Assembly (NCBI RefSeq): GCF_015206995.1
Contig: NZ_JADEXR010000023.1
Location: 1-59,376, forward strand
Reading direction: 5' to 3'
Length of the DNA stretch: 59,376 nucleotides
Origin: an aff. Roholtiella sp. LEGE 12411
GTDB lineage: Bacteria; Cyanobacteriota; Cyanobacteriia; Cyanobacteriales; Nostocaceae
Numbering within the stretch: position 1 is the first letter of the stretch; each line of letters opens with the position of its first letter. Of the stretch, positions 8,789-17,892 are shown one piece after another. The notes beneath the pieces were generated by a model. That model was not told where the DNA came from and did no database searches. It saw only the letters and a list, made by a program, of their open reading frames with translations. A program made the position numbers and the translations under genes.

Positions 8789-9643
8789 TTAGCCTTTGAA
8801 AATGATGTCGTACAGTGACAGCAGAATCTCCACCACAATTAGAATCACCACATACCACTCTACACGCTGACTACTGCTATGCTGCATAAACTCCAGCACC
8901 GTTTGTGCAGTTTGGGAAATTAGCTCTAATTTGCGTTCCAGGGCATTGTGACGCTCACGAATTTCGTATTCATCCTCCAAACGCAGATATAAATTTTCTA
9001 GCTGTGGGGATTCCCAGAGCAACTCCGGTTTGTCGATGATCTCTACTCGGCCCACAATTTTATGTTGAACTAACAGGGTAGTCCCAAGTTGACGCAGCAA
9101 TTCTCGACTTTGGCGTCTACTCCTGTTTTCGCGCTGGAGACTAGCTGCAAACGGTTCAATTTGATCAAAAACAGTGGCTAGACTAGTTTCATAATGAGAC
9201 AGCACAACACTCTTAGCGAGAATATCAGCCACTATCTGCAAGCGTTCAATACTAAATTCATGCAGCAAAATTTTTCCTTCTTTGACTCGCTCACTCTCCG
9301 TCAGGTTGAGATGAACTTCCACCTCTTCCGTCTCCGGGTTGGCAAAAGATTCACTAACTTGAGAGGATAGTTCGCTGAAGAAGGCTACTTTTTCCACAGG
9401 CTCAAGGTTAAACAAGACAACTGCACCATAGCCCAGCAGCACGGCACAGCCGTGTTTACCTACTGTAACCATTAGTGGCATTGTCGCCAAGCAAACGTAA
9501 TTTTCTAATGTCTGTAGATTAATCTCCTCACCAAGGAATAGGGCCTGCGCTCTAAATCTATCTCTGTCATTAAAAAGGAGTTTTTGCATTGCATGTAATC
9601 TTTCTCTAGAGAATTGGTATAAGACAAAGAGTGATTTTGACAT
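8789..9643 (-). CDS. RMD1/YagE family (DUF155) membrane-anchored protein
   Basis: The 284-residue protein matches DUF155 (RMD1/YagE/RMND1). It has an N-terminal strand-rich part with MVTVGKHGCAVLLGYGAVVLFN, a helical middle ending in LRLEDEYEIRERHNALERKLELI, and a single C-terminal membrane segment (about 262-281). Eukaryotic relatives are mitochondrial; the bacterial role is unknown. An internal ATG 18 codons in (9589) starts directly at MQKLLFNDRDRFRAQA, which is where I recall other family members beginning. It may be the true start, as neither start has a clear Shine-Dalgarno. It is divergent from potA with about 180 bp between them. Confidence 0.85.
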   Translation of the reverse strand: MSKSLFVLYQFSRERLHAMQKLLFNDRDRFRAQALFLGEEINLQTLENYVCLATMPLMVTVGKHGCAVLLGYGAVVLFNLEPVEKVAFFSELSSQVSESFANPETEEVEVHLNLTESERVKEGKILLHEFSIERLQIVADILAKSVVLSHYETSLATVFDQIEPFAASLQRENRSRRQSRELLRQLGTTLLVQHKIVGRVEIIDKPELLWESPQLENLYLRLEDEYEIRERHNALERKLELISQTAQTVLEFMQHSSSQRVEWYVVILIVVEILLSLYDIIFKG

Positions 9644-9827
9644 CCGTATTGTTTGTATATAATTAAACTAAAATATTCTCGTATTGAGATTGGAATAATG
9701 GAGCGAGCATATTTTTGATCAATTGTTTTTGCCGGATACAATAAACCAAAGTATGGTAACTTAGTTTGCCTAAGGGACTACATCAATGATCAAAATCGCG
9801 TAATATCACGGCATTCTACTGAAGATT

Positions 9828-10955
9828 ATGGCTCAACCTATCATGCAGAATCAAAGGGGGATAACGACCTTTCAGCCACTTGATGTTGAACTGCGTAATG
9901 TATTCAAGTTTTTTAACCAAGAACCAGCAGTACACGGAGTAGACTTGGATGTTAGACAAGGTGAATTTTTTAGTATTCTAGGCCCTTCCGGTTGTGGCAA
10001 GACCACTACACTACGTTTAATTGCTGGGTTTGAAAAGGCTGACGCTGGTAAAATTTTGATCCAGGGTCAGTCTATGACTAATGTGCCCCCTTACCGCCGA
10101 CCCGTCAATACTGTATTTCAAAGTTATGCTCTGTTTAATCACCTAAATGTGTGGGATAACATTGCTTTTGGACTGCGGTTAAAAAAAATACACAAATCGG
10201 AAATTGCAAGTAGAGTCCAAGAAGCTTTAAAGCTGGTGAAAATGGAAAGTTTGCGATCGCGCTTTCCCAATCAACTTTCCGGTGGTCAACAGCAAAGGGT
10301 TGCTTTGGCAAGGGCCCTAGTCAATCGTCCCACCGTCGTCCTGCTGGATGAACCATTAGGAGCGTTAGATTTAAAACTACGTAAAGAAATGCAGGTCGAG
10401 TTATCCAATTTACACAAAGACCTGGGATTGACCTTTGTCATGGTGACACACGACCAGGAAGAAGCACTATCATTGAGCGATCGCATTGCCGTGATGAATC
10501 AAGGCAAAATTGAGCAAGTTGGCACTCCTAAGCAAATTTACGAGCGTCCCCAGACATCCTTTGTTGCTGATTTTATTGGCGATACTAATTTATTCAGCGG
10601 TGAAATCGTTGCAGTAGAATCCTCTAACGTCCAAATTTTGACGAAAACGGGACTCTCAATTGTCATCAGCCGTGCTGAAGATACACCAACTGAATTATCT
10701 CAAACAGTAGTAGTAAGCCTGCGCCCAGAAAAAATACAGCTTTCGCTTTATCCACCTAATTTATCTGCTAACTGCTTTGAAGGACGGTTAGTCAACGTTA
10801 TGTATTTAGGCACTCATGTTAATTACGTTGTGGAATTAACAAACGGTATCAGCATTAATGTTTTACAACCCAATACTTTTGGTAGTTTACCAGACCGCGA
10901 TACACCCATCTATGCTTGGTGGGCAGAAACTGATTGTTTAGCGATTAGTCAATAG
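9828..10955 (+). CDS. potA: Spermidine/putrescine ABC transporter ATP-binding protein
   Basis: The ATPase of a polyamine importer, 375 residues. It has Walker [10 protein letters not shown] (about residues 54-62), the Q-loop, signature [15 protein letters not shown], Walker [17 protein letters not shown], switch His in VTHDQEEAL, and a C-terminal TOBE region (about 290-370). The [13 protein letters not shown] and [15 protein letters not shown] segments fit the PotA/opine branch. It is the first gene of a same-strand set with potD and potB. Its stop codon TAG (10953-10955) is the end of the first TCAATAG unit of a heptamer tract, so the last residues (SQ) come from the repeat. Confidence 0.9.
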   Translation: MAQPIMQNQRGITTFQPLDVELRNVFKFFNQEPAVHGVDLDVRQGEFFSILGPSGCGKTTTLRLIAGFEKADAGKILIQGQSMTNVPPYRRPVNTVFQSYALFNHLNVWDNIAFGLRLKKIHKSEIASRVQEALKLVKMESLRSRFPNQLSGGQQQRVALARALVNRPTVVLLDEPLGALDLKLRKEMQVELSNLHKDLGLTFVMVTHDQEEALSLSDRIAVMNQGKIEQVGTPKQIYERPQTSFVADFIGDTNLFSGEIVAVESSNVQILTKTGLSIVISRAEDTPTELSQTVVVSLRPEKIQLSLYPPNLSANCFEGRLVNVMYLGTHVNYVVELTNGISINVLQPNTFGSLPDRDTPIYAWWAETDCLAISQ

Positions 10956-11038
10956 TCAAGGGTCAATAGTCAATAGTCAATAGTCAAGGGTCAAGGGTCA
11001 AGGGTCAATAGTCAAGGGTCAATAGTCAAGGGTTAAGG
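10949..11038 (+). repeat. Heptamer tract TCAAGGG/TCAATAG, 12 units
   Basis: Twelve consecutive heptamers (TCAATAG or TCAAGGG) run from 10949 to 11032, followed by a degenerate TTAAGG. The tract starts inside the potA stop region. A tract of 12 units in the opposite orientation lies on the other side of the four-helix-bundle gene (11429-11512). Confidence 0.9.
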
Positions 11039-11092
11039 ATTTATACTCAATAGATATCTAGTAGGTATTTTCAAGAATTACGGGTTTATAAA

Positions 11093-11428
11093 TTGGCAGA
11101 AAAATTAGCTGATGAAATCTGGAAAATAGTTGACGGATGGGATATGTTTGCCAAAAATACTATGGGTACACAGATGGTGCGTTCAGCAGATAGTGTTGGG
11201 GCAAATATAGCGGAAGGTGTTGGTAGAGGCAGTTATCAAGACAACAAAAGATTCGTCAGAATAGCAAGAGGTTCTTTAAACGAAACTCAACATTGGTTAA
11301 GGCGAGCTTATATGCGTAATTTATTAACAGCTGAGCAAGTAGATAAACTCAAATTAATAATTGATGAACTTAAACCCCAATTAAATTCATATCTCAAATC
11401 TATTGGTAATGTCTCAGAAAAAGAATAA
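11093..11428 (+). CDS. Four-helix-bundle protein (23S rRNA intervening-sequence type)
   Basis: The 111-residue protein has the hallmarks of the S23/IVP-like four-helix-bundle family (bAvd-like): QMVRSADSVGANIAEGVGRGS, then RIARGSLNETQHWLRRA, then a final helix of LKLIIDELKPQLNSYLKSI. Members form oligomeric bundles and occur in rRNA intervening sequences and with diversity-generating retroelements; the role of orphan copies is unknown. No ATG is available. TTG at 11093 is the only plausible start, yet family-like sequence (FQELRVYK) continues upstream in frame to 11069, bounded by a stop at 11051. The first helix may be clipped or the start atypical. It sits between potA and potD inside inverted heptamer tracts and looks inserted. 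Confidence 0.8.
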   Translation: MAEKLADEIWKIVDGWDMFAKNTMGTQMVRSADSVGANIAEGVGRGSYQDNKRFVRIARGSLNETQHWLRRAYMRNLLTAEQVDKLKLIIDELKPQLNSYLKSIGNVSEKE

Positions 11429-11512
11429 CCCTTGACCCTTGACCCTTGACCCTTGACCCTTGACAAATGACCCTTGACCCTTGACCCTTGACAAATGACC
11501 CTTGACAAATGA
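11429..11512 (-). repeat. Heptamer tract CCCTTGA/CAAATGA, 12 units
   Basis: Twelve contiguous heptamers, nine CCCTTGA and three CAAATGA. The CCCTTGA unit is the reverse complement of the TCAAGGG unit of the tract at 10949. The tract begins directly after the stop of the four-helix-bundle gene, and its last CAAATGA unit supplies the ATG of potD. Confidence 0.9.
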
Positions 11513-12594
11513 CTAACAGACGACAATTCTTAAAAAAAGTAGCAGCGCTTTCTAGCCTTTCTTTAACTGGTTGTGGCTGGAGGCTAGCTGATGTGCGAGC
11601 TAATTCTACTATTTCTGAACAACGTGACCTACTTTATATCTATACTTGGACGCAATATACTGACAAACAATTACTAAAAACCTTTAGTGCTCAGACTGGC
11701 ATGAAAGTGCTCGCAGATGTGTATGATTCCAATGATGTCATGCTGGCTAAATTTCAAGCTGGAGGTGGTGGGACTTATAGTATTATCTACCCATCCGACT
11801 ACATGGTGCAGAAGATGATTGATAAAGGTTTATTAGCAGAAATAAATCACGATCGCTTAGTCGGGTTAGAGAATTTATTCCCACAGTTTATTAATCCTAG
11901 TTATGATCCCAATAATCGCTACAGTATCCCTTTCAATTGGGGGACAACAGGTTTACTTTACAACTCAGAAAAAATTAAAACCCCACCAGAAGATTGGGAA
12001 TATCTCTGGCAAAACCAGGAGCAGCTTAATAAGCGGATAACCTTGCTCAATGATGTTCGTGAGGTAATGGGTGCGGTGTTGCGGATGCTGGGTTATTCTT
12101 ACAACTCACAAAATGAAGCAGAAATCAAACAAGCTTATGAGAAATTGAAGGTATTAAAACCCGCGATCGCAGCTTTTGATACAGATGCTTGGCAAAATCA
12201 AATTCTGGCAGGAGATTTATTATTGGCAATGTGTTATTCAGCTGATGCGGTGAGAATTTCTCAAGAAAATCCTCAACTAAAATATGTAATTCCTCGTAGT
12301 GGTTCTTCCCTATGGACTGACACTATTGTAATTCCTAAAACAGCCCCTAACCCCTCTGGAGCCTATGCCTGGATTAACTTAATTCTCCAACCAGAAGTAG
12401 CAGCCCAAATTAGCGAACGCCTGAACATTGCTACGCCTAATAGTGCCGGATTCGAGCAATTATCAAAGCAAGTAAAAGATAATATCAATTTATTTCCTCC
12501 CAAGTGGCTTTTAGAAAATTGCGAACGTATTACTCCTTTAGGACAATTTAATGAGGTTTATGATCGTTATTGGACTAAATTAACTAGTAGTTAA
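11509..12594 (+). CDS. potD: Polyamine ABC transporter substrate-binding lipoprotein
   Basis: The 361-residue protein is a PotD-type periplasmic binding protein. It has an N-terminal twin arginine (R4, R5) and a lipobox ending at C22 (LTGC), suggesting a membrane-tethered, possibly Tat-exported lipoprotein. Family features follow: LYIYTWTQYTDKQLLKTFSAQTG, IIYPSDYMVQKMIDKGLLAEI, FNWGTTGLLYN, and the C-terminal PNPSGAYAWINLIL. It delivers spermidine or putrescine to the permease. The ATG is part of a heptamer repeat unit and has no Shine-Dalgarno, so translation initiation may be weak or repeat-dependent. Confidence 0.9.
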   Translation: MTNRRQFLKKVAALSSLSLTGCGWRLADVRANSTISEQRDLLYIYTWTQYTDKQLLKTFSAQTGMKVLADVYDSNDVMLAKFQAGGGGTYSIIYPSDYMVQKMIDKGLLAEINHDRLVGLENLFPQFINPSYDPNNRYSIPFNWGTTGLLYNSEKIKTPPEDWEYLWQNQEQLNKRITLLNDVREVMGAVLRMLGYSYNSQNEAEIKQAYEKLKVLKPAIAAFDTDAWQNQILAGDLLLAMCYSADAVRISQENPQLKYVIPRSGSSLWTDTIVIPKTAPNPSGAYAWINLILQPEVAAQISERLNIATPNSAGFEQLSKQVKDNINLFPPKWLLENCERITPLGQFNEVYDRYWTKLTSS

Positions 12595-12680
12595 AAAGTC
12601 AAAAATATAGACGCAATTAATGGCATCTATATCAGTGGTCAAAGTATTAATTTCTAACTTATAAATAATAAATCAGGATT

Positions 12681-13598
12681 GTGTCTAATCAAATTCGTCA
12701 ATCTCAACTAAAGTCTCCAGATGATATTGCTGAAGGAGCAAAATTGCACTGTCCACAAAGAAACTGGCTACAGCCGTTGGCATTACTTGCACCATCTGGG
12801 ATTTGGTTATTACTTTTGTTAGTGCTGCCAACATTGATAATTTTTGAGTTGAGTTTAGTACCGGATATTCGACCTGGGGATGTAGTCAACCCTAGTGGAT
12901 TCAAAAACTATATCCGCATACTTGACCCTCTTTACTTACAAGTAATTTGGCGATCGTTCTTTTTAGCGTTTAACACTACAATCATTTGTTTAATCTTGGG
13001 TTTTCCTGTTGCTTATTGGATTGCTCAGATAGCACCGAAGCATTGGCGAAACTTGCTAATATTAGGTTTCGTCTTACCTTTGTGGACTTCTTCATTACTG
13101 CGCTCCTATGCTTGGATAACAATTCTTCGTCCTACTGGTTTGTTGAACAGTTTGCTAACTAATTTAGGCTTACCTACTCTGGAATTACTTAACCGAATTC
13201 CAGCTGTATTAATTGGTATGAGCTACGGCTTACTACCTTATATGGTCTTAATTTTATATGCCTCTCTTGAAAAACTAGACAAGCGATTACTAGAAGCAGC
13301 AGCTGATTTAGGTGCAAATCCATTGGAAGCCTTTTGGCAAGTAACTGTCCCCCAAATTGGGACTGGAATTGCTGCTGGTTCCATGCTTGTATTCATCACA
13401 GGCTTGGGAGATTTTATCGACCCAGAATTACTTGGTGGTGCTTCTAGTATGACGGCAGCGCGGTTAGTTTATAATCAGTTTTTGGGAGCTACTCAAAATT
13501 GGGGATTTGGTTCAGCTTTGAGTATGACGTTAATTCTAGTTGTAAGTATTGCGATCGCTCTTTTAATTAAGTTTGGTGAGGCTACACCCAAGCAATAA
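12681..13598 (+). CDS. potB: Polyamine ABC transporter permease
   Basis: The 305-residue integral membrane protein has about six transmembrane helices. It carries the cytoplasmic EAA loop EAAADLGANPLEAFWQVTVPQ, through which permeases contact PotA, and LRSYAWITILRPTGLLN typical of PotB. The start is GTG with AGGA just upstream. It follows potD by 86 bp. A second permease (PotC) would normally come next, but the following gene is on the other strand and no potC exists in this window. Confidence 0.9.
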   Translation: MSNQIRQSQLKSPDDIAEGAKLHCPQRNWLQPLALLAPSGIWLLLLLVLPTLIIFELSLVPDIRPGDVVNPSGFKNYIRILDPLYLQVIWRSFFLAFNTTIICLILGFPVAYWIAQIAPKHWRNLLILGFVLPLWTSSLLRSYAWITILRPTGLLNSLLTNLGLPTLELLNRIPAVLIGMSYGLLPYMVLILYASLEKLDKRLLEAAADLGANPLEAFWQVTVPQIGTGIAAGSMLVFITGLGDFIDPELLGGASSMTAARLVYNQFLGATQNWGFGSALSMTLILVVSIAIALLIKFGEATPKQ

Positions 13599-13640
13599 AT
13601 AAAGTTATAGTCAAGAGTAAAGTCCATTTAGCTATAGCCT

Positions 13641-15608
13641 TCAGGCTGTTGCAATTTTGGGTGTTTCAATAGTCAGATCAACCAGCTTCGGTGGTATTTG
13701 TTCATCAAAGACGGTTAAGTGGAACCAAAAAGTAGTACCAATACCAACTTCACTCACCAAATGGACTTTACTACGATGTCTGTCGATGATATTTCTCACA
13801 ATCGATAAACCCAAGCCTGTGCCTTCTAAGGTGTGAACTCGGTTTTCAACGCGGAAGAAGCGCTCAAAAATGGAGTGTTGGTCTTCTGTGGCGATGCCAA
13901 TCCCAGTATCGGAGATTTCAATCCGCACTTGAGAAGGCTGATTGTGTTCGCGTAGTGTTCCAGAGGAATTAGGTTTGGAATCTAGCTGGTAGGCGCGGAT
14001 TGCAACTTTACCGCCTGCGGTGGTGAACTTGAGAGCATTACCGATCAGATTACCAAACACTTGTACCAACAAATCATAATTACCTAATACTAGCGGCAAA
14101 TTTGGAGCGACTTCCTGAATTAGTTCAACACCTTTATCCTTAGCATTGAGCTGGTAAGTACGGAGTGTTTGCTCGATCGCTTGTGCTAAATCAACTCCAT
14201 CAAAACTGTAGTTGCGACCAGATTCGAGTTTTGACAAATCTAAAACATCGTTAACTAGGCGGGTTAGGCGATCGGTTTCATGATTCACAGTTTGCAGAAA
14301 TTCTTGTCGTTCTTCTAAACCCAAATCTTCGCCGTAGTCGTGCAGAGTTTCTATGTAGGTTTTGATGTTAAATAAAGGCGTTCGCAGTTCATGAGAAACG
14401 TTGCTGATAAACTGGCTTTTTGCGTCGTTGAGTTCTACCTCGCGGGTTATATCTTGCACAGTAATAGCAATGCCTTTGATGCTTTCCCGTTGTAGGTTGA
14501 GTACTGTAGTTAAGAGAATACGGATTGTACGCTTGGTGGGTTGGTTAAGAAAAATGCGGAATTCCGCGCTTTCACACTCGCCTGCGGCCATTTCGTACAA
14601 AGGACGAGTAATTTCCATTTGTACTGCTGAGGGTAAGTGATGCAAAACATTGCTACCTACCACTTTAGTGGCTTCCCAGCCAAAAATTCGCTCTGCTGTG
14701 GGATTGACTAAAATCACCTGCATATTGTTGTCAATCAGTACAGCACCATCGGCGATCGTTGAAACTAAGGTTTCTAACTTGGCTTTTTCTGCGGTAATTT
14801 CCTCAATATTTTGCTCGTCATAGCTTTCCAAGCGCTCCGCCATGTCATTAAAGCTTAAAATTAGCTCTCCTAGTTCGCCCCCTAGAGGTAAATCAATGCG
14901 TTGTTTGAAGTTACCGCTAGCAATTTGTTTTACCCCTACTAGTAGTTCTTTAATTGGCTTAGTGATGGTTAAAGCGTTAATCACTCCTGCCAAAATCACC
15001 ATTACCCAAATCGTGATAAAAACGGCAATGGTAACATCGCGGGTGAAATTGGTGGATATAACAGCAGTCTGATTGGGATTGATGCCGATCGCTAATACAC
15101 CTAAGTATTTTTGATTGACAATTAGGGGAACAAACACATCGGTGACTACCCCATCGGGGGTCATGTGTTGCCGCACCATCGGCTTGTCCCCATCACTAGG
15201 GTAATCTTCTGGTAGTTGTATTCGTCGCTCAATGGTGAGGGAATTTTCTACCTGCGCGTCCCAAAAAGGAATCCCAAAAAAGATTTCTCCAGTTTCGTCA
15301 GCGTAGAGCATATAACGCACACTAGAGGTGCTGCTATAGAAGCGTTGCGAAAATTGAGCAACCTCAGTGAGATTGTGGTCAGCAATTAGGGGGGCAACAT
15401 TGGCAGCAAGCAGCAGTCCTAGGTCACGACCGAAACGGGTATCATTCAGACGGGCATCCTGCTGAATTGTGTTCACCGCCCAGAAGGTAAGACCGCTCAT
15501 CACCAACGAAACTACCATTGTGGCGACGGCTAACAGCTTGGTTTGGAGGGTGAATTCTGACCACCAATTGGCGATCGCTTCTCGGATTGTTTTTAACAGA
15601 GCTAGCAT
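13641..15608 (-). CDS. nblS: Sensor histidine kinase, NblS/Hik33 (DspA) type
   Basis: The 655-residue kinase has a membrane segment near residues 25-50, a periplasmic domain of about 130 residues, a second membrane segment followed by HAMP (ITKPIKELLVGVKQIASGNFKQRI), a PAS domain, HisKA with SHELRTP (phospho-acceptor H406), and an HATPase with all boxes (NLIGNALKFT, DTGIGIA, GTGLGLSI). This order and the neighbouring purD match the conserved cyanobacterial NblS/Hik33 kinase, which controls high-light, nutrient and redox responses. A TTG at 15650 would add 14 residues; the ATG at 15606-15608 is preferred. Confidence 0.85.
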   Translation of the reverse strand: MLALLKTIREAIANWWSEFTLQTKLLAVATMVVSLVMSGLTFWAVNTIQQDARLNDTRFGRDLGLLLAANVAPLIADHNLTEVAQFSQRFYSSTSSVRYMLYADETGEIFFGIPFWDAQVENSLTIERRIQLPEDYPSDGDKPMVRQHMTPDGVVTDVFVPLIVNQKYLGVLAIGINPNQTAVISTNFTRDVTIAVFITIWVMVILAGVINALTITKPIKELLVGVKQIASGNFKQRIDLPLGGELGELILSFNDMAERLESYDEQNIEEITAEKAKLETLVSTIADGAVLIDNNMQVILVNPTAERIFGWEATKVVGSNVLHHLPSAVQMEITRPLYEMAAGECESAEFRIFLNQPTKRTIRILLTTVLNLQRESIKGIAITVQDITREVELNDAKSQFISNVSHELRTPLFNIKTYIETLHDYGEDLGLEERQEFLQTVNHETDRLTRLVNDVLDLSKLESGRNYSFDGVDLAQAIEQTLRTYQLNAKDKGVELIQEVAPNLPLVLGNYDLLVQVFGNLIGNALKFTTAGGKVAIRAYQLDSKPNSSGTLREHNQPSQVRIEISDTGIGIATEDQHSIFERFFRVENRVHTLEGTGLGLSIVRNIIDRHRSKVHLVSEVGIGTTFWFHLTVFDEQIPPKLVDLTIETPKIATA

Positions 15609-16125
15609 TTCAAATAAGTTGTTAGTAGTTTTTGTTATAAACCGCAACAACTAAAAAATTAACAGTTAATTCGATAAACATGTTAATTGAGAGATGAGGG
15701 AATAGGAGATGCGGGGGCAGGAGGGGATATCTTAAGGTAGTTTTAACGAATTTACCTTGTTTCAACCATCGAAGTTAATATCCAGTTGAGGATTAAGGCA
15801 TTGAACCCCATCTTTTCGACTGGTGGCTTATGCGTAGACGCGTTACGCTACGCAAACCAGCGCCAGTAAGAACGCCATCCGTTCACGTAGCGTCGACCAG
15901 ATGAGAAAGACCACCAGACATTGTTCACCCTCCCGACCAAATCTGCCTGTAATGCCTTTTTTCGTTTAGTACAGATGTTTACTTTAATTTTACCGTGGCT
16001 TCAGGAATGGTGGGAATTGGTTGAGTATTAGAAACAACCTCTGGGGAATAAAGAGAAATTACTTACCGATGTTCTTAAACGTGCCGTCGTGGTGTTGGCA
16101 GTCTTCTTGATTTTTAATGTAATGC
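15609..16125. other. nblS upstream region with palindromic repeats
   Basis: This should contain the nblS promoter. Between about 15825 and 15925 there is a repeat cluster with CTGGTGG at one end and CCACCAG at the other, enclosing GCGTAGACGCG, GTTACGCTACGC and CACGTAGCGTCG. It resembles other short palindromic repeats in this window. No gene is supported. Confidence 0.4.
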
Positions 16126-17409
16126 TCACTGCTTCCCATTTGCTACTCTGTAACCGATATCTTTACGGTAATATATCCCCTCAAACTGAATATGTTTAAT
16201 TCCGGCGTATGCTTGGGCGATCGCTTGCTCCAAATTTTCTCCTACCCCAGTCACATTTAACACTCTACCCCCGTCGGTTACTACTTGTTGTTGGTTCAAC
16301 TTCGTACCAGCATGAAATACAGTTACTCCTGCTGCCTCTGCCTCTGGAATGCCAGTAATCACCTGACCTTTCTCGTATTCGCCTGGATAACCGCCTGATG
16401 CAGCAACGACGGTGGCAGATGCTCCCTCTTTCCAAGCTATGGGCGGCAATTCGCCTAACCGCTGTTGTACGCAAGCCAAAATCAATTCTTCTAGGGGTGT
16501 TGCTAATAGTGGCAAAATAACCTGCGTTTCTGGATCGCCGAAACGACAGTTAAATTCTAGAACTTTAAAATTGCCATCGGGTGCAATCATCAACCCAGCA
16601 TACAGCACACCTCGGTAGTCAATGCCCTTAGCTCGAAGAGTGGCGATCGCCTTATCTAATACTTCTGTTTGAACGCGTGCCATCAACTCTGGCGTAGCTA
16701 TGGGTGCTGGGCTGTATGCTCCCATCCCGCCAGTATTTTCGCCCGTATCGCCCTCGCCAATTCGCTTATGATCTTGAGCTGGCAACAAAGGCCGAATCGT
16801 TAACCCATCCGTCAATGCTAAAACTGATACTTCTTGCCCAATCAAACATTCTTCAATGACGACAAATTGACCAGCACTGCCAAACTGTCCCTGGAAAATG
16901 GCATCAATGGCACTCTGGGCTTGTTCCACGGTTTCGGCAACTGTTACACCCTTCCCAGCCGCCAAGCCATCAGCTTTGACGACAATCGGTGTACCTCTAG
17001 CTTTCACATAAGATTTTGCTGCTACTGCCTCCGTAAATACCGCAAACTGTGCCGTCGGAATTTTCGCCTCCTGCATTAAGGCTTTTGCCCAAGCTTTACT
17101 CGCCTCAATCTGCGCTCCTGCTTTTACTGGGCCAAATACCATCAGTCCCTTGGCTTGGAGGTAGTCGGTGATTCCCTTAGCTAAAGGCACTTCTGGTCCA
17201 ACTACTACTAGAGAAATGCCATTTTTCAAAGCATATTGGCTCATGCCTTCAAAATCATCTACCGCCAAAGGCAAGTTCTGACAACGTTCCATGATTGCTG
17301 TACCTCCATTCCCAGGTACACAGACAATCTGCTCAATTTGCTTGGATTGCAACAGTTTCCATACCAGAGCGTGTTCGCGCCCCCCATTACCGACAACTAA
17401 AACTTTCAC
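16126..17409 (-). CDS. purD: Phosphoribosylamine-glycine ligase (GAR synthetase)
   Basis: The 427-residue enzyme joins glycine to phosphoribosylamine in the second step of purine synthesis. Visible signatures are the start MKVLVVGNGGREHALVWKL, GPEVPLAKGI, the ATP-grasp motifs VVKADGLAAGKGV and EECLIGQEVSVLALTDG, AQDHKRIGEGDTGENTGGMGAY, and LEFNCRFGDPETQ. The length is normal. It lies upstream of nblS on the same strand, an arrangement I recall from several cyanobacteria, but a 517-bp gap separates them here. Confidence 0.97.
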   Translation of the reverse strand: MKVLVVGNGGREHALVWKLLQSKQIEQIVCVPGNGGTAIMERCQNLPLAVDDFEGMSQYALKNGISLVVVGPEVPLAKGITDYLQAKGLMVFGPVKAGAQIEASKAWAKALMQEAKIPTAQFAVFTEAVAAKSYVKARGTPIVVKADGLAAGKGVTVAETVEQAQSAIDAIFQGQFGSAGQFVVIEECLIGQEVSVLALTDGLTIRPLLPAQDHKRIGEGDTGENTGGMGAYSPAPIATPELMARVQTEVLDKAIATLRAKGIDYRGVLYAGLMIAPDGNFKVLEFNCRFGDPETQVILPLLATPLEELILACVQQRLGELPPIAWKEGASATVVAASGGYPGEYEKGQVITGIPEAEAAGVTVFHAGTKLNQQQVVTDGGRVLNVTGVGENLEQAIAQAYAGIKHIQFEGIYYRKDIGYRVANGKQ

Positions 17410-17892
17410 TGATTTCCTCGTGCGTCCCTTGCGAAACGAGAATGCCTTATAGCCACTCGCGGATCAATTTTTCACCAATTCTTATACTTATGCAAGCCCC
17501 CCTGACTGATAAGAAGTTGCGTTCAGTTGTAGAAACTGATGGGTTGGATTGGAGAAAGGGGACTGGGTGTAGGGAAAACTCTTTCCTATTTTATTTATCA
17601 AACATCCCATAACTTTAATTTACCCTATTGCTTTAATTCTTCAATATATGCTGTATTTACTTTGAATATTTAACTTCCATAAACAACACATTTCTAATTT
17701 TTATTAATAGCAACCACTCAATATAAATACTGATGCTTTTTTATAATTAATTACATATTTAAGTATTTGCTATGAGCTTTTTCCAAGGCTAAAATGATTT
17801 TTCAAAAAACAATCATCAACTAATGACGATATTGATCGCAAGTATTAACCTGTTAGTATTGTGATTAATAAAATATCAAAAAAGTAAGGGAC
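17410..17892. other. AT-rich intergenic region between divergent purD and epimerase
   Basis: About 480 bp that must hold both promoters. It is very AT-rich from 17590 on. I see no gene, RNA or convincing repeat. Confidence 0.4.

Noticed and set aside
10949-11512. Heptamer tracts considered as a CRISPR array
   Set aside because: The repeats are 7 bp and contiguous with no spacers, so they are tandem repeats.
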